Shown piece after piece: positions 34,587-43,131 of a stretch of 43,817 bases of DNA. This stretch comes from an uncultured Eggerthella sp. (lineage in GTDB: Bacteria; Actinomycetota; Coriobacteriia; Coriobacteriales; Eggerthellaceae): positions 1 to 43,817 of the forward strand of contig UQML01000014.1 in the NCBI GenBank assembly GCA_900542265.1. The letters run 5' to 3'. How positions within the stretch are numbered: position 1 is the first letter of the stretch; every line of letters starts with the position of its first letter. Below the pieces are notes generated by a model. That model had not been told where the DNA came from. It made no database searches and worked only from the letters and a program-made list of their open reading frames with translations. The translations under genes and the position numbers were made by a program.

Positions 34587-36356
34587 TTACAAATCAATAA
34601 GCATACGTAGCCTATTCCACCCCATCGTTCCCAAAATAATAAAGAACGGCAGATAGAGGAAAAGATAGCGTGCGCGTGCCTCAAAAAGCATGAGAAAAGC
34701 GCTTAACATGAGAAGTGTGAATGCAATCACGGTCTCCGCCTTGAGAGGGCGGCGTCCTAAAACAATGAGGACACAACCCACCAAAACGAAAAGCCATAAG
34801 ACCTGGGATAATGGTGCAAAAGTATTGTTATCAAGCGATGCGTCAGAGCTTATGCCGTAGAAGCCGAGTACTGCTTCATTGGTGCCTATTATCTGAGTAT
34901 AGAAATCGCCCTCGATTTCCCAGGCAAAAGTACCATCGGCAAAATTAGTGAGTAGTTTTTTTAGTAGGAACAAATTGGCTTGGGGTAAGTCCATAGCCAT
35001 GACGCGATTTTTAAATTCAGCCAAGTTTGCTCTGGAGCGCTCTTCAGGAGTGTTGGCGGCATCTGAAAGCTCCACATCCGAAACAGACCAAACGCCCCCC
35101 GAAACAGGATTGGCTCCCATCATGAGGAAATGCGTTGCAGAAAAAGCTGCGTTTTCGTCCACGTCATACGTTGAGTTTTTTACGATCGATGTAAGCGCAA
35201 ACGCAAGAACAACGCCAAATGCACACGCGACGATAGCAGTGGCGGTTTTGCGGAGATCGTAAGGATCTTTTGAACTCTGGGAGCCACGAGAGCCATGGGG
35301 GGCAAAAGAGGCAAACCACTGGATCAATTCACTCACAACGATCGCAACAAATACAAAAATCACAGTTGGCTTGATGGCGTACCCAATCACGACCGCGAGA
35401 CCCATGAGAAACCATCGGCAACATGTGCGAGCGTCAATGCGCGCATTAACATGGACACCAGCAAGCGCACTGGTCTGCTCATCCTGGTTCTGCACTTGTT
35501 TATCGAGGCAAACGTAGCACCACAAAATAAATACCGTAAAAAACATGCCAAACGTGTCAGAGTACGGAACCATAATCCATGGCGATAACCCGCACATAAC
35601 CGCCGACAGAACAAAGGCACCATACCCTACCGCATATCCCGCCATCCGCTTGGCAATATAGGCAGTCATTGGCACACAGGCCGCAACGCTTAATGAACTC
35701 AAGCAAATCAAGCCAAGATAATAATTAGAGATACCCAGCGCTTGCAAAAAATGAGCAATTCCCGTAAATGCGCCATAGAGAAAAAGCTGATTAGGATAGC
35801 GCGAAAAATACTCCACCTGGGTTGCATCACCTATGTTAGTGATAAACCAAACGTCCCAGCCCGCCATAAATCGCGCGCCTGCAATAATAAAGAGTTGAAA
35901 TGCGATGAGAATAATAGTGCCGATGAGCACCACGCGCTTGAAAGTCTTGTCGCGCTTGAGATCATCACTTTTGGCAGCGATTTGCTCGACATGACCACAT
36001 TCGACGCTGCTACATTTAATATCGTCACGTCGAGCAGTACTGCTGTGCTTGGTGACGGTTTGTCTCGCGTTGCTTTTATTTTTACGCTTATTGAAGTAGC
36101 AAACAACTCCAGTACCAAGTAGACCAAACCCTATCGCTAGTAAAAAGAATAGAGGATTCCATGAATCAATAGGGATTTTGCAAGCATACGTTAAAAACGG
36201 CGGTGCCAACACTACCAGGATCACAACCGCAGCGATCCATACCACAAAGCAATTGCGCAAAAATACTGGAATCGCCTGCAAGAATCTAGTCAACCTAGAC
36301 GGTGTAAGCTTTTGCCCACGAAAAGAATCTGTTGGTATGTACTGCCGTGAATCCAA
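34587..36356 (-). CDS. Polytopic membrane protein, GT-C-like glycosyltransferase
   Basis: This 589-residue protein has about 11-13 membrane helices. After a basic Lys/Asn-rich cytoplasmic loop (near residues 90-130), an extracytoplasmic loop carries FMAGWDVWFI and EYFSRYPNQLFLYG. This resembles the acidic first loop and PNQ motif of PMT/ArnT-like GT-C enzymes of Gram-positive bacteria. It begins 5 bases after the stop of the GtrB-like gene at 36362, so the pair should form a second lipid-phosphate-sugar decoration module. The assigned start is TTG with no strong ribosome site. A further TTG about 20 codons in (near 36296) is an alternative. Confidence 0.78.
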   Translation of the reverse strand: MDSRQYIPTDSFRGQKLTPSRLTRFLQAIPVFLRNCFVVWIAAVVILVVLAPPFLTYACKIPIDSWNPLFFLLAIGFGLLGTGVVCYFNKRKNKSNARQTVTKHSSTARRDDIKCSSVECGHVEQIAAKSDDLKRDKTFKRVVLIGTIILIAFQLFIIAGARFMAGWDVWFITNIGDATQVEYFSRYPNQLFLYGAFTGIAHFLQALGISNYYLGLICLSSLSVAACVPMTAYIAKRMAGYAVGYGAFVLSAVMCGLSPWIMVPYSDTFGMFFTVFILWCYVCLDKQVQNQDEQTSALAGVHVNARIDARTCCRWFLMGLAVVIGYAIKPTVIFVFVAIVVSELIQWFASFAPHGSRGSQSSKDPYDLRKTATAIVACAFGVVLAFALTSIVKNSTYDVDENAAFSATHFLMMGANPVSGGVWSVSDVELSDAANTPEERSRANLAEFKNRVMAMDLPQANLFLLKKLLTNFADGTFAWEIEGDFYTQIIGTNEAVLGFYGISSDASLDNNTFAPLSQVLWLFVLVGCVLIVLGRRPLKAETVIAFTLLMLSAFLMLFEARARYLFLYLPFFIILGTMGWNRLRMLIDL

Positions 36357-36361
36357 GAGAA

Positions 36362-37480
36362 TTACTTATCCCATGTACGTTTTTCAACGATGTAGCGCGG
36401 ACGGCCTTTTACCTCTAGGTAGATTTTGCCGATGTATTCCCCAATGACACCCAGCGCCAAAAGCTGAACGCCGCCAAGAAGACAGATGATACAAATGGTA
36501 CTTGCCCAGCCCGTGACGTTTGATCCGGTCGCAACAGAAACTATCGCCCAAATTATTCCGATAAGACCTACAATTGCGACCGCAATACCGAGTCCAGAAA
36601 TAAAACGAATAGGCTTAATGGAGTAGCTTGTAATGCCATTGAGCGCCAAAGCGCACATTTTACTTAAAGGGTAATGACTCTCTCCCGCTTTGCGTGCCGT
36701 GCGCTCATACTCTACGGTCTCAGATTGGAAACCCAGCTGAGGGATCATACCGCGCAAGAACAGGTTTACTTCTTTGTACTCGGAAAGTGCATCCAACGCC
36801 GCCCGTCCCATAAGCCGATAATCCGCATGATTGAAAACAGTCTCAACACCCATTTTGTCGAGCAGCTTATAGAATGCTTCAGCACTCATGCGCTTAAACG
36901 CAGTATCAGTATCACGACTCGAACGAACACCATAGATAATTTCAGCGCCGGCTTTGTATTTGGCCAGCATCTCATCAATAGCATTGATGTCGTCTTGCCC
37001 ATCGCAATCCATAGAAACGGTTACATCGGCATACAGCCGAGCCTCCATAAGCCCCGCCAACAAAGCATTCTGATGCCCACGATTGCGCGATAAGGAAATT
37101 CCGACACAATGCGGATCTTGGTTTGCAAAATCCTGAATGATATTCCACGTCTTATCTGATGAGCCATCGTCAACAAAACAAACAACACTTTGGTCAGCAA
37201 TTTTCCCATCAGTAATCAACTGCTGAATTTTGTGCAAAAACAGGGGCGCGGTTACTGGCAGCACCTCTTGCTCGTTGTAACAGGGCACCACAATCCACAA
37301 AATTGGGCGCGATTTGTGCTGTACGCCAATCACACAAGATTCGCTAGATTCTACATATTCTACGTCTGCTACGTAAGCATCTGATTCACGAGTGCCCGTT
37401 TCATCAGTCTCGCAAGCCTCCATTGCATGAGAATGTGCGCTCGTTTCATCATATATTGGCGCCGATGGGTTTAAAGACAT
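36362..37480 (-). CDS. GtrB/DPM1-like polyprenyl-phosphate glycosyltransferase with N-terminal extension
   Basis: The protein has 372 residues. An unusual acidic N-terminal extension of about 57 residues (many Glu, Asp, Ser, Thr) precedes the GT2 domain (LWIVVPCYNEQEVLP, FVDDGSSDKT, SLSRNRGHQNAL, SMDCDGQDD). Two C-terminal helices and a tail containing EYIGKIYLEVKGRPRY follow. It should make an undecaprenyl-phosphate sugar for the adjacent membrane protein. AAGGA lies before the ATG. It is homologous to the plus-strand enzyme at 30639, but that protein lacks the extension. The extension has no predicted helix and its role is unknown. Confidence 0.9.
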   Translation of the reverse strand: MSLNPSAPIYDETSAHSHAMEACETDETGTRESDAYVADVEYVESSESCVIGVQHKSRPILWIVVPCYNEQEVLPVTAPLFLHKIQQLITDGKIADQSVVCFVDDGSSDKTWNIIQDFANQDPHCVGISLSRNRGHQNALLAGLMEARLYADVTVSMDCDGQDDINAIDEMLAKYKAGAEIIYGVRSSRDTDTAFKRMSAEAFYKLLDKMGVETVFNHADYRLMGRAALDALSEYKEVNLFLRGMIPQLGFQSETVEYERTARKAGESHYPLSKMCALALNGITSYSIKPIRFISGLGIAVAIVGLIGIIWAIVSVATGSNVTGWASTICIICLLGGVQLLALGVIGEYIGKIYLEVKGRPRYIVEKRTWDK

Positions 37481-37676
37481 ATCGTTTAGTCCTTATCCAG
37501 GAGTTCTTGAATTCTTGTCCAAACGTAACTGCAATAGCGCGTTTGAGGAGACAAATCCCGCTATTTATACATTGTTTGAGCCGTTAAAATGACTTCTTGC
37601 TATTATAGAGTACAACTTTCTAATGATGTTTATAACTCTACCGAGTAAACGTACTAAGAGACGCACCACGAGACGC

Positions 37677-37682
37677 AGAGGA
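37677..37682 (+). promoter_or_regulatory. Ribosome binding site deciding the ATG start at 37689
   Basis: AGAGGA lies six bases before ATG 37689. The upstream in-frame ATGs at 37623/37626 have no ribosome site, so the shorter protein is preferred. Confidence 0.7.
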
Positions 37683-37688
37683 TCTGGA

Positions 37689-39818
37689 ATGAAACACCAG
37701 CACGATAATGAAGCACCACGCGGAAAGCATGCACGCCACGCGGCACCGGACATGACACCGGGCACATCGTCCGATTCACGGTCGTCGCAAGGCCAAGGTA
37801 CTCAAACCTCGCAGGTCTCGCAAGTTTCATCGCAGCCGCAGAACCCTCAACCACAAGCGTCTCGAAGCACGCAAACCACTCGAGTTCCACAAGATGCTCG
37901 CGCTTCGCAAGGCTCGCAGGGTGCTCGTAGCGCTCGTGCAGAACGCGTAACACCGGGGCAACAAAGCTCGAATCATTACCAAAATTATCGAAACGTCCAA
38001 GGTTCACCCGCTGCGTCTAACCCCTCTGCCCCTGGTTCCTCTGAATACTCCCGCTCATCTGCAACCTACCACAACCGTAAAAGCGGAAAGAAGAAGGTAC
38101 GCAATGGCATCTTAATTGGTGTAGGCGTTCTGCTTGTCGCATTCATTGGCTTTGGTGTAGCACTTGGTTTATCTGCTCTCAATGTCAAAGATCAAGCTCC
38201 TGAGCTCATGAATACCGCAACCGCTCTCAAGAATGACCTGCAAAGCGAGAATTCAGAAGCGCTCGTCTCTGACGCACAAAAGCTCAATACTCAAATTGCT
38301 TCCCTGAAAGAGGAGGTCAATGGCCCTCTTTGGACTATCGGAAGCTTTATTCCTGTACTAGGTGAAGACATCAGCGCTGGTCAAAAGCTTATTAACGTTG
38401 CTAGCAATCTCTCCGAAGAAGTTCTCATGCCTTTAAGCGACGTTTTGGCCGATTATCCTCTCAACACTATTTACAAAGACGGCAATATTAATGGCGATGC
38501 GCTCAATCTCCTTTGCGATACATTAGCTGATGCGGCACCCACCATTGCAGAATCAGCACAGACCGTCGATGGTATTGGCACGGTCCATATTGGACAAATC
38601 AATCAGCTTACAGAAAAGCTCAAAGATCCCCTCAATATGGCATCTCAGTTTATGGCAGATAATGGTGACGCATTCCGTTTGATCCCTGATCTGTTGGGCT
38701 GCAACGGAGATCGTGAATATCTCATTATTGCTCAGAATTACTCCGAAGTTCGTCCAACCGGCGGCCTTCCTGGCACTGTTATTCCTTTACATGTATCCAA
38801 TGGCAAGCTTGATTTTGGCGACCCCGTTGCGATGGCTGAAGCAACTCGTGCTCAAGCTTATCCTATTGAAATCACTGATGAAGAACGAACTATATTCTCT
38901 GATAAGCTCGGCTGGAGCGGTACCGACATGAACAATATTCCTGATTGGTCCCGTGCCGCTGATATCATTTCTCAAATGTGGGCGATCTATAACGGAACCA
39001 CCGTTGATGGTGTGATTGGCATTGATGTTGAAACATTTAAGCGCCTGGTAAGCCTTGGAGCCTCCACTGTCGCCCTCCCTAATGGCTCAACCATTAATTC
39101 AACTGATCTTACCAAGATTCTGCTTCATGATGTATACGTGAACTATCCTGATGGCACAATGCAAGATGCATATTTCTCTATGGTGCTTGGCTCTTGCATG
39201 GATATCCTTGAAGACAAACTTCCTGATCTTGGACTACAAAAAGTCGCTAACGTAATTCAGCAATCTATCCAAGAAGAACGATTAATGGTGTGGATGCGCA
39301 ATACTGAAGAAGAAACACTCATGGAACAGCTTGGTTGCGCTGGAACGCTTTCCTATGATCCAAAAACTCCAGAAGTAGGGCTCTATTTTTATGATCAAAC
39401 ATGGAGCAAGATCGATTGGTACTTCAAGCCCGAAGTCACCCTTGGTGATGGCATTAAAAACGCAGACGGGACAACTAGTTATCCTATGACTATTGATCTT
39501 ACTAATACTTTGACATATGACGAAGCCAATCAAATCCCACCTTATATTTCTGGCGTCAATTTAGAAGAAAAGCAAGATGTTTCTGATATGATCACTAACG
39601 TTTATCTTTATTCCCCCGCTGGAGGAGCAATTAGTGATATTCGGTACGCAGGTGTTGGCAACTTTGTTCTCAGCCCCGCAACGCACAATGGCCTTGAAGT
39701 TCACTTTGGACGATTGCATTTATTGGCACAACAAACCGAAACTATCACTTGTACAGTTACGGTTTCTAAAGAAGCTATTGAGCCATTGACCCTGCGCATG
39801 ATGCAAACCACACAATAA
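37689..39818 (+). CDS. DUF4012 family membrane-anchored protein
   Basis: The protein has about 709 residues. A cytoplasmic N-terminus of about 135 residues is rich in Ser, Gln, Arg and Pro (low complexity, repeated SQ/TQ pairs). A basic stop-transfer (KSGKKKVRNG) precedes one membrane helix (ILIGVGVLLVAFIGFGVALG). The extracytoplasmic part contains the DUF4012 landmarks YLIIAQNYSEVRPTGGLPG, DWSRAADIISQMW and VDGVIGIDVETF. The family has no proven function but recurs in actinobacterial surface-polysaccharide loci. Its fold has been compared by others to wall-polymer ligase-associated regions, which I cannot confirm here. The start at 37689 follows AGAGGA; starting at 37623 would add an Arg/Lys-rich leader of 22 residues. 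Confidence 0.85.
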   Translation: MKHQHDNEAPRGKHARHAAPDMTPGTSSDSRSSQGQGTQTSQVSQVSSQPQNPQPQASRSTQTTRVPQDARASQGSQGARSARAERVTPGQQSSNHYQNYRNVQGSPAASNPSAPGSSEYSRSSATYHNRKSGKKKVRNGILIGVGVLLVAFIGFGVALGLSALNVKDQAPELMNTATALKNDLQSENSEALVSDAQKLNTQIASLKEEVNGPLWTIGSFIPVLGEDISAGQKLINVASNLSEEVLMPLSDVLADYPLNTIYKDGNINGDALNLLCDTLADAAPTIAESAQTVDGIGTVHIGQINQLTEKLKDPLNMASQFMADNGDAFRLIPDLLGCNGDREYLIIAQNYSEVRPTGGLPGTVIPLHVSNGKLDFGDPVAMAEATRAQAYPIEITDEERTIFSDKLGWSGTDMNNIPDWSRAADIISQMWAIYNGTTVDGVIGIDVETFKRLVSLGASTVALPNGSTINSTDLTKILLHDVYVNYPDGTMQDAYFSMVLGSCMDILEDKLPDLGLQKVANVIQQSIQEERLMVWMRNTEEETLMEQLGCAGTLSYDPKTPEVGLYFYDQTWSKIDWYFKPEVTLGDGIKNADGTTSYPMTIDLTNTLTYDEANQIPPYISGVNLEEKQDVSDMITNVYLYSPAGGAISDIRYAGVGNFVLSPATHNGLEVHFGRLHLLAQQTETITCTVTVSKEAIEPLTLRMMQTTQ

Positions 39819-39981
39819 ATTGCTTTCAATTATCCAAAAATGAAGAAAGAGACAACGGTTACCTACGTTAAAAACTCACTCCATTTTATTGGGATCGTTT
39901 TATTGTCCTTTGCTCTAAATAGTATTTAGTTATTCGTAATCTTATGTTGCAATATAGCTTCCCTTAATATCGGACTTTGAT
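39819..39981. other. AT-rich gap before the IS21 element
   Basis: This stretch between the DUF4012 stop and the left IS end holds no credible gene, hairpin terminator or promoter that I can see. With the element removed, it would be the upstream region of the unrecognised gene that now follows the element. Confidence 0.5.
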
Positions 39982-39995
39982 TGATTATTCGCACG
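39981..39995 (+). repeat. Left terminal inverted repeat of the IS21-family element
   Basis: TTGATTATTCGCACG is an exact reverse complement of 42510-42524. The IS21-typical TG end begins at 39982. Further partial repeats shared with the right end follow (around TTATCACCATTTGCAC and AATGTGCACACTTTC), as is usual for IS21 ends with several transposase sites. Confidence 0.8.
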
Positions 39996-40137
39996 TTTAG
40001 TTATCACCATTTGCACTGAAGTTAACACCTATTTTCATCAAGGTGTACATTTCATTCTGTTTCTCTTTTGCATCAATGTGCACACTTTCTAAACTTTGCT
40101 TGTCTTGTCAGTCAAGCTAGGAAAGGAAGTGACTTAA

Positions 40138-41690
40138 ATGGCAAGAAATATCAATGCCAAATTAGTTTTAGAACTACTTGGTAGGGGCATGTCGTCTCGT
40201 GAAATTCAAAGAACGCGACACATTGCTCCGCAAAGCATTACTAAAGTACGAAACCGAGCAAAAGAGAAAGGAATTGGTTGGAGCGATGTTTCCAACATGG
40301 AGGAAGCCGAAGTATATCGTCTTTTATTTCCTGAAACAGTTAAAGCAGAAGAAGCGTTCTTAAAACCTGACTATGATTATGTTCACTCTGAACTTCAAAA
40401 GACAGGCGTTACTATGCAGCTTCTCTATGAAGAGTTTAAAGATGTAGCTGTTGAGAAAGATCTTCTTTGTAAAAGCTATACAACGTTTTGTAGAGGCTAT
40501 TCTAATTACGTTGTTTCTCGCAACGTTACCAATCATCTCGAACACAAACCTGGTCAAGTAATGGAAGTTGATTGGTCAGGAACTCAGATGCGTTTAGTTG
40601 ATTCGTTTACTGGTGAAGTACTGAGGCGTATCTGTTTGTAGCTTGTTTGCCGTATTCACAAATGACGTATGTTGAAGCAACTCTTGATATGAAGCAAAAC
40701 ACCTGGCTTTTATGTCATGTGAATGCGTGGGATTTTTTTGGAGGAGTTGCCCTACGTACCGTATGTGACAACTTAAAAACTGGAGTAAAGAGGCATCCAC
40801 GCGTTGGAGAAATAGAGCTAAACGAAGCTTATGAAGCACTTGGTCGTCACTATATGACCGCTATTATGCCTACCCAAGTTAGAAAGCCTAAGCAAAAGGC
40901 AAGCGTAGAAGGCGCGGTAGGAAAAATCGCTACCGCAATAGTTGCACGTCTTAGAAATACACAATTTGAAACTTTGCCTGAGCTTAATGCAGCAATAAAG
41001 GTTCAGCTTGATGCTTATAATGCACGCCCTTTTCAAAAGCGAGATGGATCCCGCAAAGAAATCTTTGAAGAAGTGGAGTCGGCGTTTTTATCTCCCTTGC
41101 CACGTGTACCATTCGAGGTCAGCGAATGGTATTACGGTCGTGTTGTTAACCTTAACTTTCACGTCTCATTTGAGAAAAACAGCTACTCAGTACCGCACAC
41201 ATTAGTAGGCAAAAAAGTTGATCTAAAAGTCACCGACTCCATAGTCGAAATCTACCACGCAGGCACTCGTGTCGCTAGTCACCCACGTTTTTCTTCATAT
41301 GCAAGCTACCGTTATGCAACTAATCCAGCACACATGCCGCCCGAATTTATTAAAGCAGAATGGGATGAAAAGAGGATCATGCGCTGGGCAAGTGATATTG
41401 GGCGCTCAACAAGCATCGTTATAACCAAGATCTTTGGTAGCGTTCAGATAAAAGAGCAAGCCTATAATCCTGCACTTGCAGTGCTTAATCTTACTAAGCG
41501 TTATTCCGAATATGACTTAGAGCAAGCATGTGCTTATGCACTTACTAAAACACCAGTTCCTCGTTGCAAATTCATAAAGTCGGTTCTTGCAAGCAAGGTT
41601 GCTAAAACCAAACAAGCAGAAGTTATTGAAAGCGGCGGCTATATCAGAGGAGCAAGCTACTACCATGAAGGAGAAGAGGGGCTATGTTAG
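40138..41690 (+). pseudogene. istA: IS21 transposase IstA, frameshifted
   Basis: The first frame (40138-40641) encodes the helix-turn-helix and the first catalytic aspartate (MEVDWSG). It goes out of frame just after SFTGEVL. The second frame (to 41690) resumes as EAYLFVACLPYSQMTYVEA and carries the second aspartate (CDNLKTG) and the glutamate (ASVEGAVG). Joining them needs one extra base near 40621-40624 (GTACTGAGGCG would become CTN-GAG-GCG). The overlap window contains no standard slippery heptamer, so an inactivating 1-bp deletion is likelier than programmed frameshifting. A good ribosome site (AGGAAAGGAAG) precedes the ATG. The DDE triad is split between the two pieces, so the element is probably immobile by itself. 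Confidence 0.9.
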
Positions 41691-42430
41691 ATCCTGAAAC
41701 TAAAAGAAAGGCTCGTGAATTAGGGATTCCTGGTTTTGTGGAGGTGCTTGATATCATAGAAAGCGATCCGTCTTATACCGAGCTTCCCTTCAAAGATAAG
41801 ATGAAGGTAATTATTGATTACGCGTATCAAGAATCTCAAAACAGGCTAGTTTCGCGCCTTATCAAAAACGCGCACTTACGCTTTCCGCAAGCAGACATCT
41901 CTAACATTGTTTATGAGAACAGACCCTTACAGCGTGAACTAATAACTGAGCTAGGGACTTCTCAGTTTGTCTCTAATGCAACTGATGTAATTCTTGAAGG
42001 TTTTACAGGTACGGGTAAAAGTCATTTAGCTTGTGCTATTGCAAAACAAGCTTGCAAACATGGTCTTAAAACACTCTATGTACGCATGCCAGATATGCTT
42101 GCCTATCGTGATGAGAAGATAGCTTGTGGCTGGCCAGAGAAAAAGGTTCTCAACAAATATGCTTCTTACAAAGTACTGGTGATTGATGAGCACTTAATTG
42201 ATGCACCGAATACTGATCAGATGCATTTTTTACTTGAGCTTACTGAGCGTCGTTATGATAATTCGTCAACAATTTATTGCTCGCAATATTCAGTTGGTGA
42301 GTGGCACAGACGTATGGGTGGTGGTGCATATGCTGAAGCTGTAATGGATCGCATTGTCCACAACGCCATACGTATAGAAATGGGAAATATAAATATGAGA
42401 GAGTTGATGGCAAAAAAGAACAACAACTAA
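41684..42430 (+). CDS. istB: IS21 helper ATPase IstB
   Basis: This 248-residue AAA+ ATPase has Walker A at residues 106-113 (GFTGTGKS) and Walker B at 164-169 (VLVIDE). It also has the IstB-typical IYCSQYSVGEWHRRMG and MDRIVHNA near the end. IstB remodels target DNA and stimulates the IstA transposase. It overlaps the 3' end of istA by 7 bp, with GGAGAAGAGG just upstream of the start. Its frame is intact, so it could still act in trans for related elements. Confidence 0.93.
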   Translation: MLDPETKRKARELGIPGFVEVLDIIESDPSYTELPFKDKMKVIIDYAYQESQNRLVSRLIKNAHLRFPQADISNIVYENRPLQRELITELGTSQFVSNATDVILEGFTGTGKSHLACAIAKQACKHGLKTLYVRMPDMLAYRDEKIACGWPEKKVLNKYASYKVLVIDEHLIDAPNTDQMHFLLELTERRYDNSSTIYCSQYSVGEWHRRMGGGAYAEAVMDRIVHNAIRIEMGNINMRELMAKKNNN

Positions 42431-42509
42431 GTGCGCACATTAGTGATAATGGGCGCATACTTCAATGCAACGGGCGGTGCGCACTTTGGTGACAGCACCG
42501 CTCACTTTG

Positions 42510-42524
42510 CGTGCGAATAATCAA
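42510..42524 (-). repeat. Right terminal inverted repeat of the IS21-family element
   Basis: CGTGCGAATAATCAA is the exact reverse complement of 39981-39995, with the element's CA end at 42522-42523. The GTG at 42511 inside this repeat opens the frame of the following unrecognised gene. Confidence 0.8.
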
Positions 42525-43131
42525 CAAAATTGATAATGAAATAGAAAATCAATTATCCTTATTTCTTTTTACCATGCAAAGCTACGAAAAGACTGCAGCA
42601 TATTTGCCAATTAGTGAGGGATTACGCTCCTTTGACGGCACAAGCTCTACTCTAGCTTCAGCCCTCCACAATTTTGAACAAGACTGCGTTGGTATTGATG
42701 TAAGACTTATGCTCCAAAGAAAGTACTTCACTCATAAAGAAATTGTTCATATAAAAAAACTTGCTCGAGGCTTAAAAACAATAAATACGGTAGATCAAAA
42801 GAGTATGAAAAAACTTGATATGAAGCTTACTGCTCTAAAGAAGTTGACGGCTGAATTATCGCTTGGCAACGGAGCTATGGTTCAAGGTCAAGTCAAGAAT
42901 ATCGAAGATGCCACGTATGGAGATCTTCTCCATGCCGACTTCGATCGAGCAGAAAGACTTGCAAATACCCCTGAAACAATGCGACTGCTCACACTCAGTC
43001 CATTTGTCATAAAAAGAGAAGAATTGCTTTTATATCTTAAAGACCTTTGCCTGGAAGCTGGAATCAACCCCCCCCCTACACGCCAAAAAAGAAGATACAG
43101 CCCCAATTTTGCGATGGGCGGAATCCTCTAG
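42511..43131 (+). CDS. Unrecognised protein, N-terminal part; frame lost after a run of nine C
   Basis: I do not recognise this protein. The frame opens in the IS right end (GTG 42511), so the natural start was probably displaced by the element. The first internal ATG is 42573, without a ribosome site. The readable part is helical and charged (for example KEIVHIKKLARGLKTINT, DFDRAERLANTPETMRLL), with no signal peptide or membrane segment. At 43068-43076 there are nine C. Beyond them this frame gives a short, atypical tail (TRQKRRYSPNFAMGGIL) and stops. With eight C the frame would join the next entry to give about 362 residues. Confidence 0.6.
   Translation: MRIINKIDNEIENQLSLFLFTMQSYEKTAAYLPISEGLRSFDGTSSTLASALHNFEQDCVGIDVRLMLQRKYFTHKEIVHIKKLARGLKTINTVDQKSMKKLDMKLTALKKLTAELSLGNGAMVQGQVKNIEDATYGDLLHADFDRAERLANTPETMRLLTLSPFVIKREELLLYLKDLCLEAGINPPPTRQKRRYSPNFAMGGIL
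43068..43076 (+). repeat. Run of nine C at the frame break
   Basis: A nine-base homopolymer of C in an AT-rich gene lies exactly where the reading frame must change. Eight C would restore a single open frame. It could be a phase-variable slippage tract, a fixed mutation or a sequencing/assembly error. Confidence 0.8.

Larger units (their letters stand above)
39982..42523 (+). mobile_element. IS21-family insertion sequence (istA frameshifted)
   Basis: This element of about 2.54 kb starts TG and ends CA. It has a perfect 15-bp terminal match, including one flanking base each side, plus internal end repeats. It carries istA (broken) and istB in the standard order with a 7-bp overlap. A target duplication is not clear: TTGAT occurs immediately left of the element (39977-39981) and at 42530-42534, six bases outside the CA end, so it may be coincidence. 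The element lies between the DUF4012 gene and the unrecognised gene at 42511-43600. Confidence 0.88.

Noticed and set aside
36674..37093. 139-codon open frame on the plus strand
   Set aside because: Antisense to the GtrB-like gene with strong GT2 motifs.
40617..40638. Programmed -1 frameshift in istA
   Set aside because: No standard slippery heptamer in the overlap of the two frames; a one-base deletion explains it more simply.
39977..42534. TTGAT as the IS21 target-site duplication
   Set aside because: The right copy is six bases beyond the CA end defined by the inverted repeat, so the boundaries do not agree; left unassigned.
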